From an uncultured Eubacteriales bacterium (GTDB lineage: Bacteria > Bacillota > Clostridia > Oscillospirales > Oscillospiraceae): a stretch of DNA of 64,000 nt. The DNA is taken from positions 20,271 to 84,270 of the forward strand of contig UQZR01000010.1 in NCBI GenBank assembly GCA_900545585.1, written 5' to 3'. Positions 9,192-17,810 of this stretch are shown here, in pieces (the stretch's first letter is position 1; every line of letters starts with the position of its first letter). Under the pieces are notes generated by a model, which had not been told where the DNA came from, searched no databases, and was given only the letters and a program-made list of their open reading frames with translations. Made by a program: the position numbers and the translations under genes.

Positions 9192-10883
9192 TCAGTCGAT
9201 GGTGGAGTGGATGGCGCGGGCGGCCTCGGCAGCGGTGGTCTCGCCGGAGAGCACCAGTGCGCGGCAGTTGTCCCGCATGGACGTAAAATCGGTGTCAGCC
9301 GCGGCCTTCAGCAGCGCGTCGTAGTCGGCGCCCTGGCTGATGAGGCGGCGCAGCTTGTCATTGACGGTCAGGATCTCGAACACCGCGCGGCGTCCGTGGA
9401 AGCCGGTGTGGCGGCACTCGGGACAGCCCTCGCCGCGGTAGAAGGTGATGTCCGCATCGGCGGGCAGCTTCAGCAGCGACAGCTCCTCATCGGAGGGGCG
9501 GTAGGGCTTTTTGCAGTGGGGACAGATGCGCCGCACCAGCCGCTGGGAGATGACGCCGCGCAGGGCGTTGGCGATGAGGTACGGTTCCACGCCGATGTCC
9601 ACCAGGCGGGGGATGGCGGATACGGCGTCATTGGTGTGCAGCGTGGACAGCACCAGATGTCCGGTGATGGCGGAGCGGATGGCGATAGAACCTGTCTCGC
9701 CGTCGCGGATCTCGCCCACAGAGATGATATCGGGGTCCTGGCGCAGGATGGCGCGCAGGCCCGCGGCAAAGGTCATACCGGTCTTTTCATTGATCTGGCA
9801 CTGGCTGACGCCGGGAATGTCGTATTCCACAGGGTCCTCCAGCGTCATGATGTTGGTCTCCTCGCTGCACAGCTCCTGCAGCATGGCGCACATGGTGGTG
9901 GACTTACCGGAGCCGGTGGGGCCCACGATAAGGATCACGCCGGAGCTGTTCTGCAGCAGGGCCTCATACTTCCGCAGGTCGTCACCGGTGAGACCGATGG
10001 CTTCCTTACTGATGTCGCGGCGGGACTTGTCCAGCAGACGCAGCACCACCTTCTCGCCGTAGATGGTGGGCATGGAGGAGATACGCAGGTCCAGCTCGTG
10101 CTGGTGGATATGCACCATAGCGCGGCCGTCCTGGGGGATCTTGCGCTCGGAGATGTTCATGCCGCCCATGATCTTCAGGCGGGAGATCACGGTATTCTGC
10201 AAATTGGCGGGGACGGTCAGCATCCTGTGCAGCAGTCCGTCGATACGCATACGCACCACCATCTCCCCGTCCTGGGGCTCCAGGTGGATGTCACTGGCCC
10301 GCTCGTTGAACGCCCGCTCGATGAGGGAGTTGACGAAGCGGATCGTGGGCGCGGCGTCGGCGTCCTCGCGGCCGCCCGTCATCTGGGCGGGCACGATGTC
10401 GCGGCCGTTGTCGCCGGCCGCCCGCTTCATCTCCTCGATGACGCGTGCGGTTCCCTCGTTGCCGTACAGGGTGGCGATGGCCTGCTCCACGGCGCGGCGG
10501 GTGGCGATCATGGGCACGATCTGCCTGCGGGACGCGGCCTTCAGCTCCTCCTGAGCCACGAAGTCCAGAGGATCGCTCATCGCCACGTACAGCTCGTCCT
10601 TCACCAGCTTCACCGGCACCACGCAGTACTTCTTAGCGATGGCGCGGGGCACATATTTGGCCAGCTCCACCGGAATAGACACGCGGGTCAGGTCGATATA
10701 GTCCACGCCCAACTGCATCTGCAAAGCGTCGATGAGCTGCCGCTGGGTAATAATGCCGCTGTCGATGAGCACGTCGCCCAGACGCTGACCGCTCTGCTTC
10801 TGGGTCTGCAGGGCGGTCTGCAATTGTTCCTCGGTGATGGCGCCGGCGGCGATCAGCAGATCGCCCAAACGCATATAGGCCAT
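9192..10883 (-). CDS. pilB: Type IV pilus extension ATPase PilB
   Basis: This 563-residue protein has an N-terminal MshE-like/T2SSE_N domain (about 1-150), Walker A at 321-328 (GPTGSGKS), Walker B at about 383-395 and a tetracysteine zinc site (CPHC 454-457, CPEC 487-490) typical of PilB and GspE. The start at 10883 follows an AGGAG site; the frame extends further upstream to 11060 but that part is not PilB-like. It is the first gene of the pilus operon. The N-terminal domain belongs to a family that binds cyclic di-GMP in some members; whether this one does is not visible. Confidence 0.93.
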   Translation of the reverse strand: MAYMRLGDLLIAAGAITEEQLQTALQTQKQSGQRLGDVLIDSGIITQRQLIDALQMQLGVDYIDLTRVSIPVELAKYVPRAIAKKYCVVPVKLVKDELYVAMSDPLDFVAQEELKAASRRQIVPMIATRRAVEQAIATLYGNEGTARVIEEMKRAAGDNGRDIVPAQMTGGREDADAAPTIRFVNSLIERAFNERASDIHLEPQDGEMVVRMRIDGLLHRMLTVPANLQNTVISRLKIMGGMNISERKIPQDGRAMVHIHQHELDLRISSMPTIYGEKVVLRLLDKSRRDISKEAIGLTGDDLRKYEALLQNSSGVILIVGPTGSGKSTTMCAMLQELCSEETNIMTLEDPVEYDIPGVSQCQINEKTGMTFAAGLRAILRQDPDIISVGEIRDGETGSIAIRSAITGHLVLSTLHTNDAVSAIPRLVDIGVEPYLIANALRGVISQRLVRRICPHCKKPYRPSDEELSLLKLPADADITFYRGEGCPECRHTGFHGRRAVFEILTVNDKLRRLISQGADYDALLKAAADTDFTSMRDNCRALVLSGETTAAEAARAIHSTID

Positions 10884-10916
10884 GTGCGGTCTCCTTTCCA
10901 ATGGAATATCTGATGT

Positions 10917-10925
10917 ATGATAGCA
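10917..10925 (-). promoter_or_regulatory. Candidate extended -10 promoter of the pil operon
   Basis: On the minus strand TGCTATCAT forms an extended -10 element about 35 bases before the pilB start. No good -35 box is present, which is tolerated for extended -10 promoters. The remaining bases up to about 11,451 hold no convincing gene: long open frames there are antisense shadows or lack ribosome sites. I looked for a cyclic di-GMP riboswitch upstream of pilB and saw none. Confidence 0.35.
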
Positions 10926-11451
10926 GGGGAAACGCCGCACGTCTGTTGCAGAAATCACAATGCGGCGAAAAAACGATATTTTCAGGAAAAATTCTGGTTT
11001 TGCAGGGAATTTGCACCGTCCACAGCCCTGCCCACCCTGTGCGGACAAAAACAGACGCATCCTACACGCCTGCAGGACAAATTGGAAACGCCTTCCTGTG
11101 CCTCTGGAAATATCTGTATGCGCTGGAAAAGGGTGGCAGTGCGCGCCCTATACTTTTTCCATAGAAATCCCTGTTATACGCGGGAAGCTCCGCAATTTTT
11201 GGCATTTATGCCGAAAATTCTCGAAAATATTACAATAATAGCATGAAGTATGCGGAGTTTCAAGTACGGAACCGTAGTTTTCCTAACGAATTATTAACAT
11301 AAAACGCAAGAAATGGACGAAACGCTGGCAGAGCAAAAGCGCCTTATCATCCGTCCCGCCGTCCTGCAAAATAAAGACGCCTGAAGGATGCGCACAGGGG
11401 GGAGGGAGACCCCGCAGGGCTCCTCTCTCCCAACCCATCCGGAGAAGGCAC

Positions 11452-11481
11452 TTGCATTTTTCCCCGCGGATGGTGTATGCT
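11452..11481 (+). promoter_or_regulatory. Candidate promoter of the nag operon
   Basis: TTGCAT, an 18-base spacer and TATGCT lie about 70 bases before nagB. Downstream, a GC-rich inverted repeat (GGAGGG with CCCTCC around a GAAA-like loop, about 11,499-11,528) sits in the leader and could act as an operator or mRNA structure. No typical NagR/DasR palindrome was found. Confidence 0.35.
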
Positions 11482-11549
11482 ACGGGCAAGGAACCGGCGG
11501 AGGGCGCGAAAGCGGCGTCCCTCCCTGCATATAATAAAGGAGAATCGTT

Positions 11550-12290
11550 ATGTACCATGTGAAGGTTTTGAAGGCGGCGGACGCCGAGGCTGCGGGCCGT
11601 CTGGCGGCGGACCAGCTCCAGCAGGCGGTGTGCGCCAAGCCCGCCTGCGTGCTGGGTCTGGCCACCGGTGCTACCCCCATCCCCCTGTATCGGGAGCTGA
11701 TCCGGCGGGAGCAGGCGGGGCTCATGGACTTTTCCCGTGTCCGCTCCGTGAATCTGGACGAGTACAAGGGCCTTGCCCCCGACCATCCCCAGAGCTACCG
11801 TCGCTTCATGCAGGAGAACCTGTTCGACCACATCTCCATCCGGCCGGAGAACACCTGGGTGCCGGACGGCATGACCACGGACGTGGACGCCATGTGCGAC
11901 GGCTACGAGCGCACCATCGAGGAGCTGGGCGGCGTGGATCTCCAGCTGCTGGGTCTGGGCCATGACGGCCACATCGGCTTCAATGAGCCCTGCGACCATT
12001 TCCCCGTCCGCACCCACGAGGTGGCGCTGACGGAGTCCACGCGGCGGGCCAACGCCCGCTTCTTCGCCGGCGGGGATGAGGTGCCCACCGCCGCCTACAC
12101 CATGGGCGTGGGCACGGTGATGGCGGCCCGCCGCGTGCTGATGATCGTCACCGGCGCCGACAAGGCGGACATCCTGCGCAGGGCGTTCTGCGGCCCCGTG
12201 ACCCCCTGGGTGCCTGCGTCCATCCTGCAATTCCACCCCGACGTGACGCTGATCTGCGACGAGGCCGCCTGGAGCGGCATGAAGGCGTGA
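11550..12290 (+). CDS. nagB: Glucosamine-6-phosphate deaminase
   Basis: This 246-residue enzyme converts glucosamine-6-phosphate to fructose-6-phosphate and ammonia. It shows the NagB fold signatures: the phosphate loop LATGATP near residue 32, the NLDEY segment with the proton-abstracting Asp, and the active-site GHDGHIGFNEP near 137-147 with catalytic His. Length and motifs match the short bacterial NagB type. AAGGAG precedes the ATG. It heads an operon with a sugar kinase-like gene and nagA, forming a pathway for N-acetylglucosamine, possibly from peptidoglycan or mucin. Confidence 0.95.
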   Translation: MYHVKVLKAADAEAAGRLAADQLQQAVCAKPACVLGLATGATPIPLYRELIRREQAGLMDFSRVRSVNLDEYKGLAPDHPQSYRRFMQENLFDHISIRPENTWVPDGMTTDVDAMCDGYERTIEELGGVDLQLLGLGHDGHIGFNEPCDHFPVRTHEVALTESTRRANARFFAGGDEVPTAAYTMGVGTVMAARRVLMIVTGADKADILRRAFCGPVTPWVPASILQFHPDVTLICDEAAWSGMKA

Positions 12291-13660
12291 TGGGCGCCGC
12301 CTACCTGGGCGTCCCCTGCGCGGTGAAGAACCGTCCCGCCCTGGACGCGGCGTACCTGCCCTTTGCTCCGTGGCGGGACGCTTATCTGAAGGAGGCCCAT
12401 TGCCCCGTCCGCATCGCCGTGGAGCGGCAGGAGGGCCAGGTGGCCGTGTTCGATACCCGCCTGCGGGGCGTGACAGACCCCGCCGACCTGCGCTTTTTGG
12501 AGCGCACCGTGAAGCTGCTGCTGTGGAGCGTGGGCGGCTGGCGGGTCCGTATCTGCGGCTGTGACGGCCTGACCCGCCGCTTGGCGGATATATACGGGTC
12601 CCACGGCTCCCGGGCCTTTGACGCATCGCTGATGGAGACGGTATTCCGGCGTCCCTTCACGCTGGAATCCGTGGCGGAGCGGGACTTTCCCGCCGCCCGC
12701 AGCGGCGCGCGGAAGATCGGCGGCCACCTGGGCGGCTGCCGCATCGGCTTCGACGCCGGCGGCTCCGACCGGAAGGTCTCCGCCGTTATCAACGGCGAAA
12801 TGGTCTATGCCGAGGAGGTGGTCTGGCACCCCAAGACGCAGCCGGACCCCCAGTACCACTACGACGGCATCCTGTCGGCGCTCCGTGCGGCGGCAGCCCA
12901 TCTGCCGCGGGTGGATGCCATCGGCGTATCCTCCGCCGGTGTGATTTTGAATGATTCCCCCATGGTGTCGTCTCTGTTCGTGCAGGTGCCTCCGGAAAAG
13001 CACGAGTTGGTCCGCACCATCTATACCCGCGCCGCCGCGGCGCTGGGGAACGTGCCGGTGGCGGTGGCCAACGACGGCGATGTCACGGCACTGGCGGGAG
13101 CCATGAGCCTGCGGGACACCTGCGTCATGGGCCTCGCCATGGGCACCAGCCAGGCCGCAGGCTACGTGGACGGGGAGGGCCGCATCCTGGGCTGGTTCAA
13201 CGAGCTGGCCTTTGCCCCCGTGGACCTCAGCCCGCAGGCGGCGAAGGACGATTGGTCTGGCGACACCGGCGTGGGCGGGCAGTATTTCTCGCAGGACGCC
13301 GTGATCCGACTGGCTCCTGCCGCCGGTATTCCGCTGCCGGAGATGCTGACCCCCGCCGAAAAGCTCAGCGCCGTGCAGGAGCTGGCCGCGGCGGGCGATC
13401 CCCGGGCGCTGGCCATTTTCCGTGACATCGGCGTGTATCTGGGCCACACCCTGCCGCTGTACGCGGGGGTGTATGAGTTGAAAAATCTGATGGTGCTGGG
13501 CCGCGTGGCCTCCGGCATCGGCGGCGAGCTCATCGTATCCGAGTGCCGCCGCGTGCTGGCGGAGGAGTATCCGGCGCTGCGCGTTTCCGTGACCCTGCCG
13601 GACGAGCAGTTCCGCCGCGTGGGCCAGTCTGTGGCGGCAGCCAGTCTGCCGGAGGTGTGA
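12290..13660 (+). CDS. ROK/ASKHA-type sugar kinase-like protein with extra N-terminal domain
   Basis: This protein of about 456 residues has an N-terminal segment of about 140 residues of unclear fold, followed by an ASKHA kinase domain. That domain carries a phosphate-1 loop (IGFDAGGSDRK, near 150), an ANDGD motif with the likely catalytic Asp (near 265) and Gly-rich adenosine loops. The ATG overlaps the nagB stop codon, so the two genes are translationally coupled; GTG at 12287 is an alternative start. Between nagB and nagA the natural role would be phosphorylation of N-acetylglucosamine or a related amino sugar. The CXCGXXGCXE zinc motif of classical ROK proteins is not apparent, so substrate and activity are uncertain. 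Confidence 0.75.
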   Translation: MGAAYLGVPCAVKNRPALDAAYLPFAPWRDAYLKEAHCPVRIAVERQEGQVAVFDTRLRGVTDPADLRFLERTVKLLLWSVGGWRVRICGCDGLTRRLADIYGSHGSRAFDASLMETVFRRPFTLESVAERDFPAARSGARKIGGHLGGCRIGFDAGGSDRKVSAVINGEMVYAEEVVWHPKTQPDPQYHYDGILSALRAAAAHLPRVDAIGVSSAGVILNDSPMVSSLFVQVPPEKHELVRTIYTRAAAALGNVPVAVANDGDVTALAGAMSLRDTCVMGLAMGTSQAAGYVDGEGRILGWFNELAFAPVDLSPQAAKDDWSGDTGVGGQYFSQDAVIRLAPAAGIPLPEMLTPAEKLSAVQELAAAGDPRALAIFRDIGVYLGHTLPLYAGVYELKNLMVLGRVASGIGGELIVSECRRVLAEEYPALRVSVTLPDEQFRRVGQSVAAASLPEV

Positions 13661-13661
13661 T

Positions 13662-14783
13662 ATGCGGTTTGAAAACGGTTTGATTTTTGTGGGCGGCCGT
13701 TTTGTCTCCGGCGGCTTCTCTGTGGAGGACGGCCGGTTCGCCCACGTGCTGGCGGACGCGGCGGACGGGGAGGGCGTGGACCTTCGCGGCGCGCGGGTCA
13801 TCCCCGGACTGGTGGATGTACACACCCACGGCAACTCCGGCGCGGACTTCTCCGACGGGGACTACGACGGCCTTGTAAAAATGGCCGCCTATCTGGCAAA
13901 AAACGGCGTCACGTCCTTTGCTCCCGCGTCCATGACGCTGCCCTACGACGTGCTGGAAACGGCGTTCCGCACGGCGGTGCGGCTGCACCGCATCGCGCCG
14001 AAGGGCTGCGCCCGCCTGCTGGGCATCCAGATGGAGGGGCCTTTCTTCTCCGAAAAGAAAAAGGGCGCGCAGAACGCGGCGTATCTCCGTCTGCCGGACT
14101 ACGACGCCTTCGCCCGCCTGTACAACGCGGCGGAGGGCCTGCTGCGCATCGCAGATGTGGCGCCGGAGCTTTCCGGCGCGGTGGAATTCACCCGCCGCGC
14201 ATCGGAAAAGTGTACCGTCTCCGTGGCCCACACCGATGCCTCCTACGAGGAGGCCGCCGCCGTTTTTGACGCGGGAGCCACCCATCTGACCCATCTCTAT
14301 AACGCCATGCCCGGCATCCACCACCGACGCCCGGGTCCCATCGGCGCGGCATCGGAGCGGGAGAGCGTCACGGCGGAGCTGATCTGCGACGGCCACCACG
14401 TCCATCCCAGCGCCGTGCGCATGGCGTTCAGGCTGTTCCCAAACCGCGTCTGCCTCATCTCCGACGCGCTGCGCTGCTGCGGCATGCCGGACGGACGGTA
14501 CACGCTGGGCGGACAGGATGTGTTCCTTTCCGGCGGCGTGGCGAGGCTCTCCGACGGCACCATCGCCGGCAGCGCTGCCAATTTGTACGACTGCATGCGG
14601 AACGCCGCCGCCTTCGGCGTCCCTGTGGAGCAGGCAGTCCTGGCCGCCACCGCCATCCCCGCAAGGGAGATCGGCAGGGCGGGGGAGACCGGCAGCATCG
14701 CCGACGGGCTGCCTGCCGACTTTGTGGTGTGCGATGACACGCTGGCGCGGCAGGCCGTGTATCTGGGCGGCGAGCGCCTGTGA
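13662..14783 (+). CDS. nagA: N-acetylglucosamine-6-phosphate deacetylase
   Basis: This 373-residue amidohydrolase removes acetate from N-acetylglucosamine-6-phosphate to feed NagB. It has the metal-site HTHGN motif near residue 50, the MEGPF motif with a metal-binding Glu near 125, HTDAS and THLYNAM histidines near 190 and 210, and a catalytic Asp in LISDAL near 268. The start follows the preceding stop by one base. Length is typical. Confidence 0.95.
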   Translation: MRFENGLIFVGGRFVSGGFSVEDGRFAHVLADAADGEGVDLRGARVIPGLVDVHTHGNSGADFSDGDYDGLVKMAAYLAKNGVTSFAPASMTLPYDVLETAFRTAVRLHRIAPKGCARLLGIQMEGPFFSEKKKGAQNAAYLRLPDYDAFARLYNAAEGLLRIADVAPELSGAVEFTRRASEKCTVSVAHTDASYEEAAAVFDAGATHLTHLYNAMPGIHHRRPGPIGAASERESVTAELICDGHHVHPSAVRMAFRLFPNRVCLISDALRCCGMPDGRYTLGGQDVFLSGGVARLSDGTIAGSAANLYDCMRNAAAFGVPVEQAVLAATAIPAREIGRAGETGSIADGLPADFVVCDDTLARQAVYLGGERL

Positions 14784-14839
14784 AAAACAACCCTGCGCGG
14801 CGCTTTAACGCGCGAAAGAAACTGAGGGGAAAGAATCGC

Positions 14840-15463
14840 ATGATGAAGAAACAGAAAAAATCGCCCATTGCGGCGCTTTTGCTGGCGGTACTGTTGCTGC
14901 TGCCGGCGGGCTGCGGCGTCCAGGGCGGCGCAGCGGATACGCCGCCAGGCGGCGCCCAGCAGACGGAGGGGAAGGACCAGTACCAGACCGACCCCGTGCC
15001 CGATGGCAAGCCCGCGCCGGTGGAGCCGGACGACGCGGTGGTGGATACCGGCACCCAGCTGACGTGTACCATCTCCATCTCCTGCGCCACGATCCTGGAT
15101 AACTGGGATAAGTGCGCCGACAGTAAGAAACCGCTGGTGCCTGATGACGGCGTGCTTTTGCCCGCCACGGAGGTCACCTTCTCCCAGGGCGAGAGCGTCT
15201 ACGATGTTCTGCAGCGGGTGTGCCGCGAGAACAGGATCCACATGGAATCCAGCTTCACGCCGGTATACAACAGCGCGTATATCGAGGGCATCGGCAACCT
15301 CTATGAGTTCGATGCGGGCAGCGAGTCCGGCTGGATGTATGCCGTCAACGGCTGGTATCCCAACTACGGCTGCTCGCGGTACGCCTTACAGGACGGCGAC
15401 ACGGTGGAGTGGGTCTATACCTGCGGTCTGGGGCAGGATGTGGGCGGCGGCTTCACCGGTTGA
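14840..15463 (+). CDS. DUF4430 (transcobalamin-like) lipoprotein
   Basis: This secreted lipoprotein of about 207 residues has a Lys-rich start, a hydrophobic helix and a lipobox ending in AGC, then a Pro/Gln/Asp-rich linker and a C-terminal DUF4430 domain. That domain shows the family pattern around SVYDVLQRV, the Gly-Trp-Met-Tyr-Ala-Val-Asn segment and YALQDGDTVEW. DUF4430 resembles the beta domain of transcobalamin and intrinsic factor and often occurs in Gram-positive surface proteins. The start at 14840 was chosen because GAGGGGA lies upstream; an in-frame GTG overlapping the nagA stop is possible but lacks a leader. A ligand cannot be deduced. It closes the nag operon. Confidence 0.8.
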   Translation: MMKKQKKSPIAALLLAVLLLLPAGCGVQGGAADTPPGGAQQTEGKDQYQTDPVPDGKPAPVEPDDAVVDTGTQLTCTISISCATILDNWDKCADSKKPLVPDDGVLLPATEVTFSQGESVYDVLQRVCRENRIHMESSFTPVYNSAYIEGIGNLYEFDAGSESGWMYAVNGWYPNYGCSRYALQDGDTVEWVYTCGLGQDVGGGFTG

Positions 15464-15530
15464 GTGCGGCGCAGGCTTCACGCTGATGGGGGACCTGCCG
15501 TTAACATGGGGCGGCAGGGGAACAGAAAAG

Positions 15531-15569
15531 GCAGGAGGAGGACACCCCCGATGGGTGTCCTCCTCCTGC
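15531..15569. terminator. Strong 17-bp hairpin between convergent genes
   Basis: A perfect 17-bp stem with a CCGAT loop lies after the lipoprotein gene. A run of seven A on its right side becomes a T-tract for transcripts coming from the minus strand, so it most likely terminates the gntR message. With the next hairpin it insulates the convergent units. Confidence 0.8.
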
Positions 15570-15573
15570 AACA

Positions 15574-15609
15574 AAAAAAGCATCCATCCGAAAGGATGGA
15601 TGCTTTTTG
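15574..15609. terminator. Bidirectional rho-independent terminator
   Basis: An 11-bp stem, GCATCCATCC with its complement around a GAAA loop, is flanked by A-rich sequence on the left and T5 on the right. It can stop the nag operon and the convergent gntR gene. Confidence 0.85.
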
Positions 15610-15631
15610 CTGTATTCTGTGAGACGCGGCG

Positions 15632-16372
15632 TCAGATCTCCATGGTGATCTTGATCTTCTCGCCGCGGAACACCACCTTGCTGTACTCAAAGGTGCGGCC
15701 GCTGGCATCCAGGATGCGGTCCTGCAGCAGCAGCAGCGGCTGGCCGGGGAAGATGTTCAGCAGGGAGGCCTCCGTGGAGTTGGCTGCCACGGATTCCAGC
15801 GTTTCGACCGCCTTGGCACGGTTCAGATCGTACACGCGGCTCAGCACGGTACACAGCTGCTCACTGCTGAGGTCGTACTGGTCGATGCCGGGGCAGTAGG
15901 CGTGGGGGAGGTAGGAGATGTGAATGCTCAGGGGCTCGCCCTTCAGCATGCGCAGACGGCGCACCACATAGAAGTGGGGGTCGTCCAGACCGGGGAAGTG
16001 CTCCATGATCTTCTGGTCCACAGTTTCCAGACCCATGGAGATCAGACGGGTGGAGACCTCGTAGCCCATCTGCTCCATCTGCTCACGGATACCGGCGTAG
16101 GTCAGGGAGTGAGCCACGATCTTGGGCTCAGCCACATAGGTGCCCTTGCCGGGGATGCGGAACAGCAGTCCCTCCTGCACCAGCTTGGTGATAACGTTGC
16201 GCACGGTGGTGCGGCTGACACCGTAGATATGGCTCAGCTCGTTTTCGGAGGGGATCAGCCTGCCGGGCGCCCACTCTCTGGATTCCAGCTTCTGGAGGAT
16301 GGATTCCTCGATTTGAATGTGCAGAGGTTTGGCATTGGCTTTGTCAAGAGTGAGCATCGCAGCACGGTCCAT
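15632..16372 (-). CDS. GntR-family regulator with UTRA domain
   Basis: This protein of about 246 residues has an N-terminal winged helix-turn-helix (about 10-75, with the SRTTVRNVI recognition region) and a C-terminal UTRA ligand-binding domain (about 90-240), as in the HutC/NagR/YvoA group. Members sense small sugar phosphates. Convergent placement next to nagB and nagA suggests an amino-sugar sensor, but the operator was not identified. The start at 16372 has GGAGG 10 bases upstream; a further in-frame ATG at 16408 lacks a good site. Confidence 0.88.
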   Translation of the reverse strand: MDRAAMLTLDKANAKPLHIQIEESILQKLESREWAPGRLIPSENELSHIYGVSRTTVRNVITKLVQEGLLFRIPGKGTYVAEPKIVAHSLTYAGIREQMEQMGYEVSTRLISMGLETVDQKIMEHFPGLDDPHFYVVRRLRMLKGEPLSIHISYLPHAYCPGIDQYDLSSEQLCTVLSRVYDLNRAKAVETLESVAANSTEASLLNIFPGQPLLLLQDRILDASGRTFEYSKVVFRGEKIKITMEI

Positions 16373-16500
16373 AGTGTTGTGTCCTCCAAAAGAATGATCG
16401 AGGCTCAATTTTTGAGCAAAATGACAAAACGGGAGAAATGAAAATGACGCAGCGGCAGCCGCGGCTGCCCTGCATCCGGCACCTTTGACGATCTATATAT

Positions 16501-16529
16501 ATTATACATGCTCATACAACTAAACACAA
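16501..16529 (-). promoter_or_regulatory. Promoter of the GntR regulator
   Basis: On the minus strand TTGTGT, a 17-base spacer and TATAAT form a good sigma-A promoter about 125 bases before the regulator start. Repeated AGTTGTA-like sequences on both sides could be autoregulatory half-sites; this is only suggestive. Confidence 0.6.
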
Positions 16530-16804
16530 GCAATTTATGCAAAAATCATAGTTGTAGAGCTTTGCATATACAAGTATGGCTATTTGTGCCCGCGGCCCTG
16601 TGCACGGGAGAAAAGGTGATCCTGAGCCTCCACGACCAGCCGGAGTGGGGGCGTATCTACACCCATCTTAACGAGGAGTTCAATCTGGAGGCTGTCACCG
16701 ACGAGGTGGTGGGTGTGGTCCGCAAGGGTCTGGAGGAGCACCCCAACATCAACACCATGATCAGCTACGTGGCCATGGCTCTGAACGAGTACAAGATGTT
16801 CTGA
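16508..16804 (+). pseudogene. Possible truncated gene fragment of unknown function
   Basis: An open frame of 98 codons has two parts. The first ~28 codons are AT-rich and look non-coding. From about 16,590 the sequence becomes GC-rich with host-like codon use and reads as the C-terminus of a soluble protein (about 63 residues, ending ALNEYKMF). No ribosome site or start precedes that part. I do not recognise the family. A strong terminator follows, as expected for a gene end. Likely a decayed remnant. Confidence 0.35.
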
Positions 16805-16834
16805 AGTATATGATCTAACCCCCTTCCTTATACG

Positions 16835-16887
16835 GGGCAGGACCGACAACCGCTGCATGGACAGTGGGTGTCGGTCCTGCCCTTTTT
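16835..16887 (+). terminator. Rho-independent terminator
   Basis: A perfect 14-bp stem (GGGCAGGACCGACA and its complement) closes a 20-base loop and is followed by T5. It reads in the plus direction and lies between the gene fragment and the end of the deacetylase C-terminal half. Confidence 0.8.
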
Positions 16888-16948
16888 GAGGGTAGGTCTA
16901 ATTCCGCCGCATTTCCGCTTATTGAAAAACAAGTGCATTTTGGCATTT

Positions 16949-17195
16949 TTAAGACAATTCTTCCGCAGGGAACTGCCGACCGGTGTGGTCGATGGTGTAG
17001 GGCTGGGGCAGGATCAGCCGGGAGATGGGCACCACAGTGTAGCCATCGTTGATGAGGCAGGTGAGGATGGCGGGCAGCGCCTCCGGTGTATGCAGCGCGG
17101 CGTTGTGGAACAGCACGATGCTGCCGGGCTGGACCTTGGAGGTCACGCGCTTGCAGATGGTGTCCGCGTCGTAGTCCTTCCAATCCAGAGAGTCC
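16949..17195 (-). pseudogene. Polysaccharide deacetylase, C-terminal fragment (split gene)
   Basis: Read on the minus strand from 17195, this encodes about 81 residues beginning DSLDWKDYDADTI, continuing through PGSIVLFHNA with the conserved active-site His region of NodB-type deacetylases, and ending at a stop at 16949. It lacks the catalytic N-terminal part. The missing middle portion lies at 61,783-62,129 and ends in IQWDV; joined through one shared GGA the two give the continuous reading IQWDVDSLDWKD. The family (PdaB/PgdA-like) deacetylates peptidoglycan or related glycans at the cell surface. The gene was interrupted by the element that fills most of this window. Confidence 0.88.
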
Positions 17196-17208
17196 CTATC
17201 GGCAAGGA

Positions 17209-17310
17209 CTTAAAGCCGTTGCGGCGTAAGGGTTTGTGGGTTTGAGGATGATGCGCATCAGGCAAAAATTTGACCTGTAAACGGGGTGTTTGGCGGGTGG
17301 TTCAGGCACG
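17209..17310 (+). repeat. Left terminal inverted repeat
   Basis: This 102-bp sequence begins CTTAAAGCCGTTG and ends at GGCACG. It matches the reverse complement of 61,667-61,768 without gaps at about 80% identity. The longest shared block includes AAAAATTTGACCTGTAAA. An internal palindrome, GATGCGCATC, is perfect here and degenerate at the right end. It is probably the recombinase-binding region. Confidence 0.88.
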
Positions 17311-17355
17311 GGAGGGGTCAAAAATCGAGGGGGTGTGCGCGGGGGTGGGTGGTGT

Positions 17356-17384
17356 TTGAAAGATGGGGGCGGATGCGGTATACT
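17356..17384 (+). promoter_or_regulatory. Promoter at the left end of the element
   Basis: TTGAAA, a 17-base spacer and TATACT form a good sigma-A promoter pointing inward, just inside the left inverted repeat. It is placed to transcribe the leader and possibly the recombinase genes. Confidence 0.65.
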
Positions 17385-17455
17385 AAAAATAGGATAGATG
17401 AGCTGCTAGCAGACGTGAAACGGTTGAAAAGCCAAAGGACCATAAGGAGAGAAAT

Positions 17456-17671
17456 ATGCCAGAACAAGGAGTCAAGTTTTTATGTAAGCGGGCAATCGAA
17501 AATGGACAGCGCCAGTTAACACCAGTGGAAAAGGAACTATTGAAAAAAGGAATTGATGATGCAGTAAAAAATAAAGTGTGCAATGATTGCACACTTTATT
17601 TTTTGCCCCATAAAACGCATCCAATAGCATTTCTAAAAAGAACGAAAAATTTGTCCTGCAAAGGGGGTTGA
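17456..17671 (+). CDS. Possible leader peptide or small protein
   Basis: A 71-codon frame begins behind AAGGAGAG. The first ~38 residues look like a small helical protein. The frame then reads through a very strong terminator hairpin, so most transcripts would end inside it. It may be a leader peptide in an attenuation arrangement, or a remnant whose reading frame stays open by chance. No family is recognised. Confidence 0.3.
   Translation: MPEQGVKFLCKRAIENGQRQLTPVEKELLKKGIDDAVKNKVCNDCTLYFLPHKTHPIAFLKRTKNLSCKGG
17566..17604. terminator. Terminator-like hairpin in the recombinase leader
   Basis: A stem of about 18 bp flanked by A and T runs forms a bidirectional terminator. Its core GTGTGCAATGATTGCACAC occurs again at 58,139-58,157. 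Confidence 0.75.
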
Positions 17672-17773
17672 CATGATCAGAAAATATGGTATCGTAGAAG
17701 TATAATTACGAAGTATTTTTATTAGGGGAAGAAGTTTATCCTCTTTCCGATTTGAAGACACCACATGTTTTTG

Positions 17774-17810
17774 AGACAAGGTTACCTTAGGGTGACTTTG
17801 TCTTTTTTTT
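17774..17810 (+). terminator. Second terminator-like hairpin in the recombinase leader
   Basis: AGACAAGGTTACC pairs with GGTGACTTTGTCT (one A-G mismatch and wobble pairs aside) and is followed by eight T. It lies about 200 bases upstream of the first recombinase gene. The rest of 17,672-18,006 holds no gene; it includes an AT-rich stretch and a CCTCCCCTCC run near 17,970 that could mask ribosome sites. Confidence 0.65.

Noticed and set aside
9207..10913. Long plus-strand open frame opposite pilB
   Set aside because: It mirrors the PilB coding sequence, which has clear Walker and tetracysteine motifs on the minus strand.
10884..11549. Cyclic di-GMP riboswitch before the pilus operon
   Set aside because: No conserved tetraloop-receptor or core motifs were recognisable on either strand.
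11283..12626. 447-codon minus-strand frame over nagB
   Set aside because: It is antisense to nagB and the kinase gene, without a ribosome site or family signature.
17668..17706. TTGACA and TATAAT boxes upstream of the recombinases
   Set aside because: The spacing is 27 bases, too long for a sigma-A promoter.
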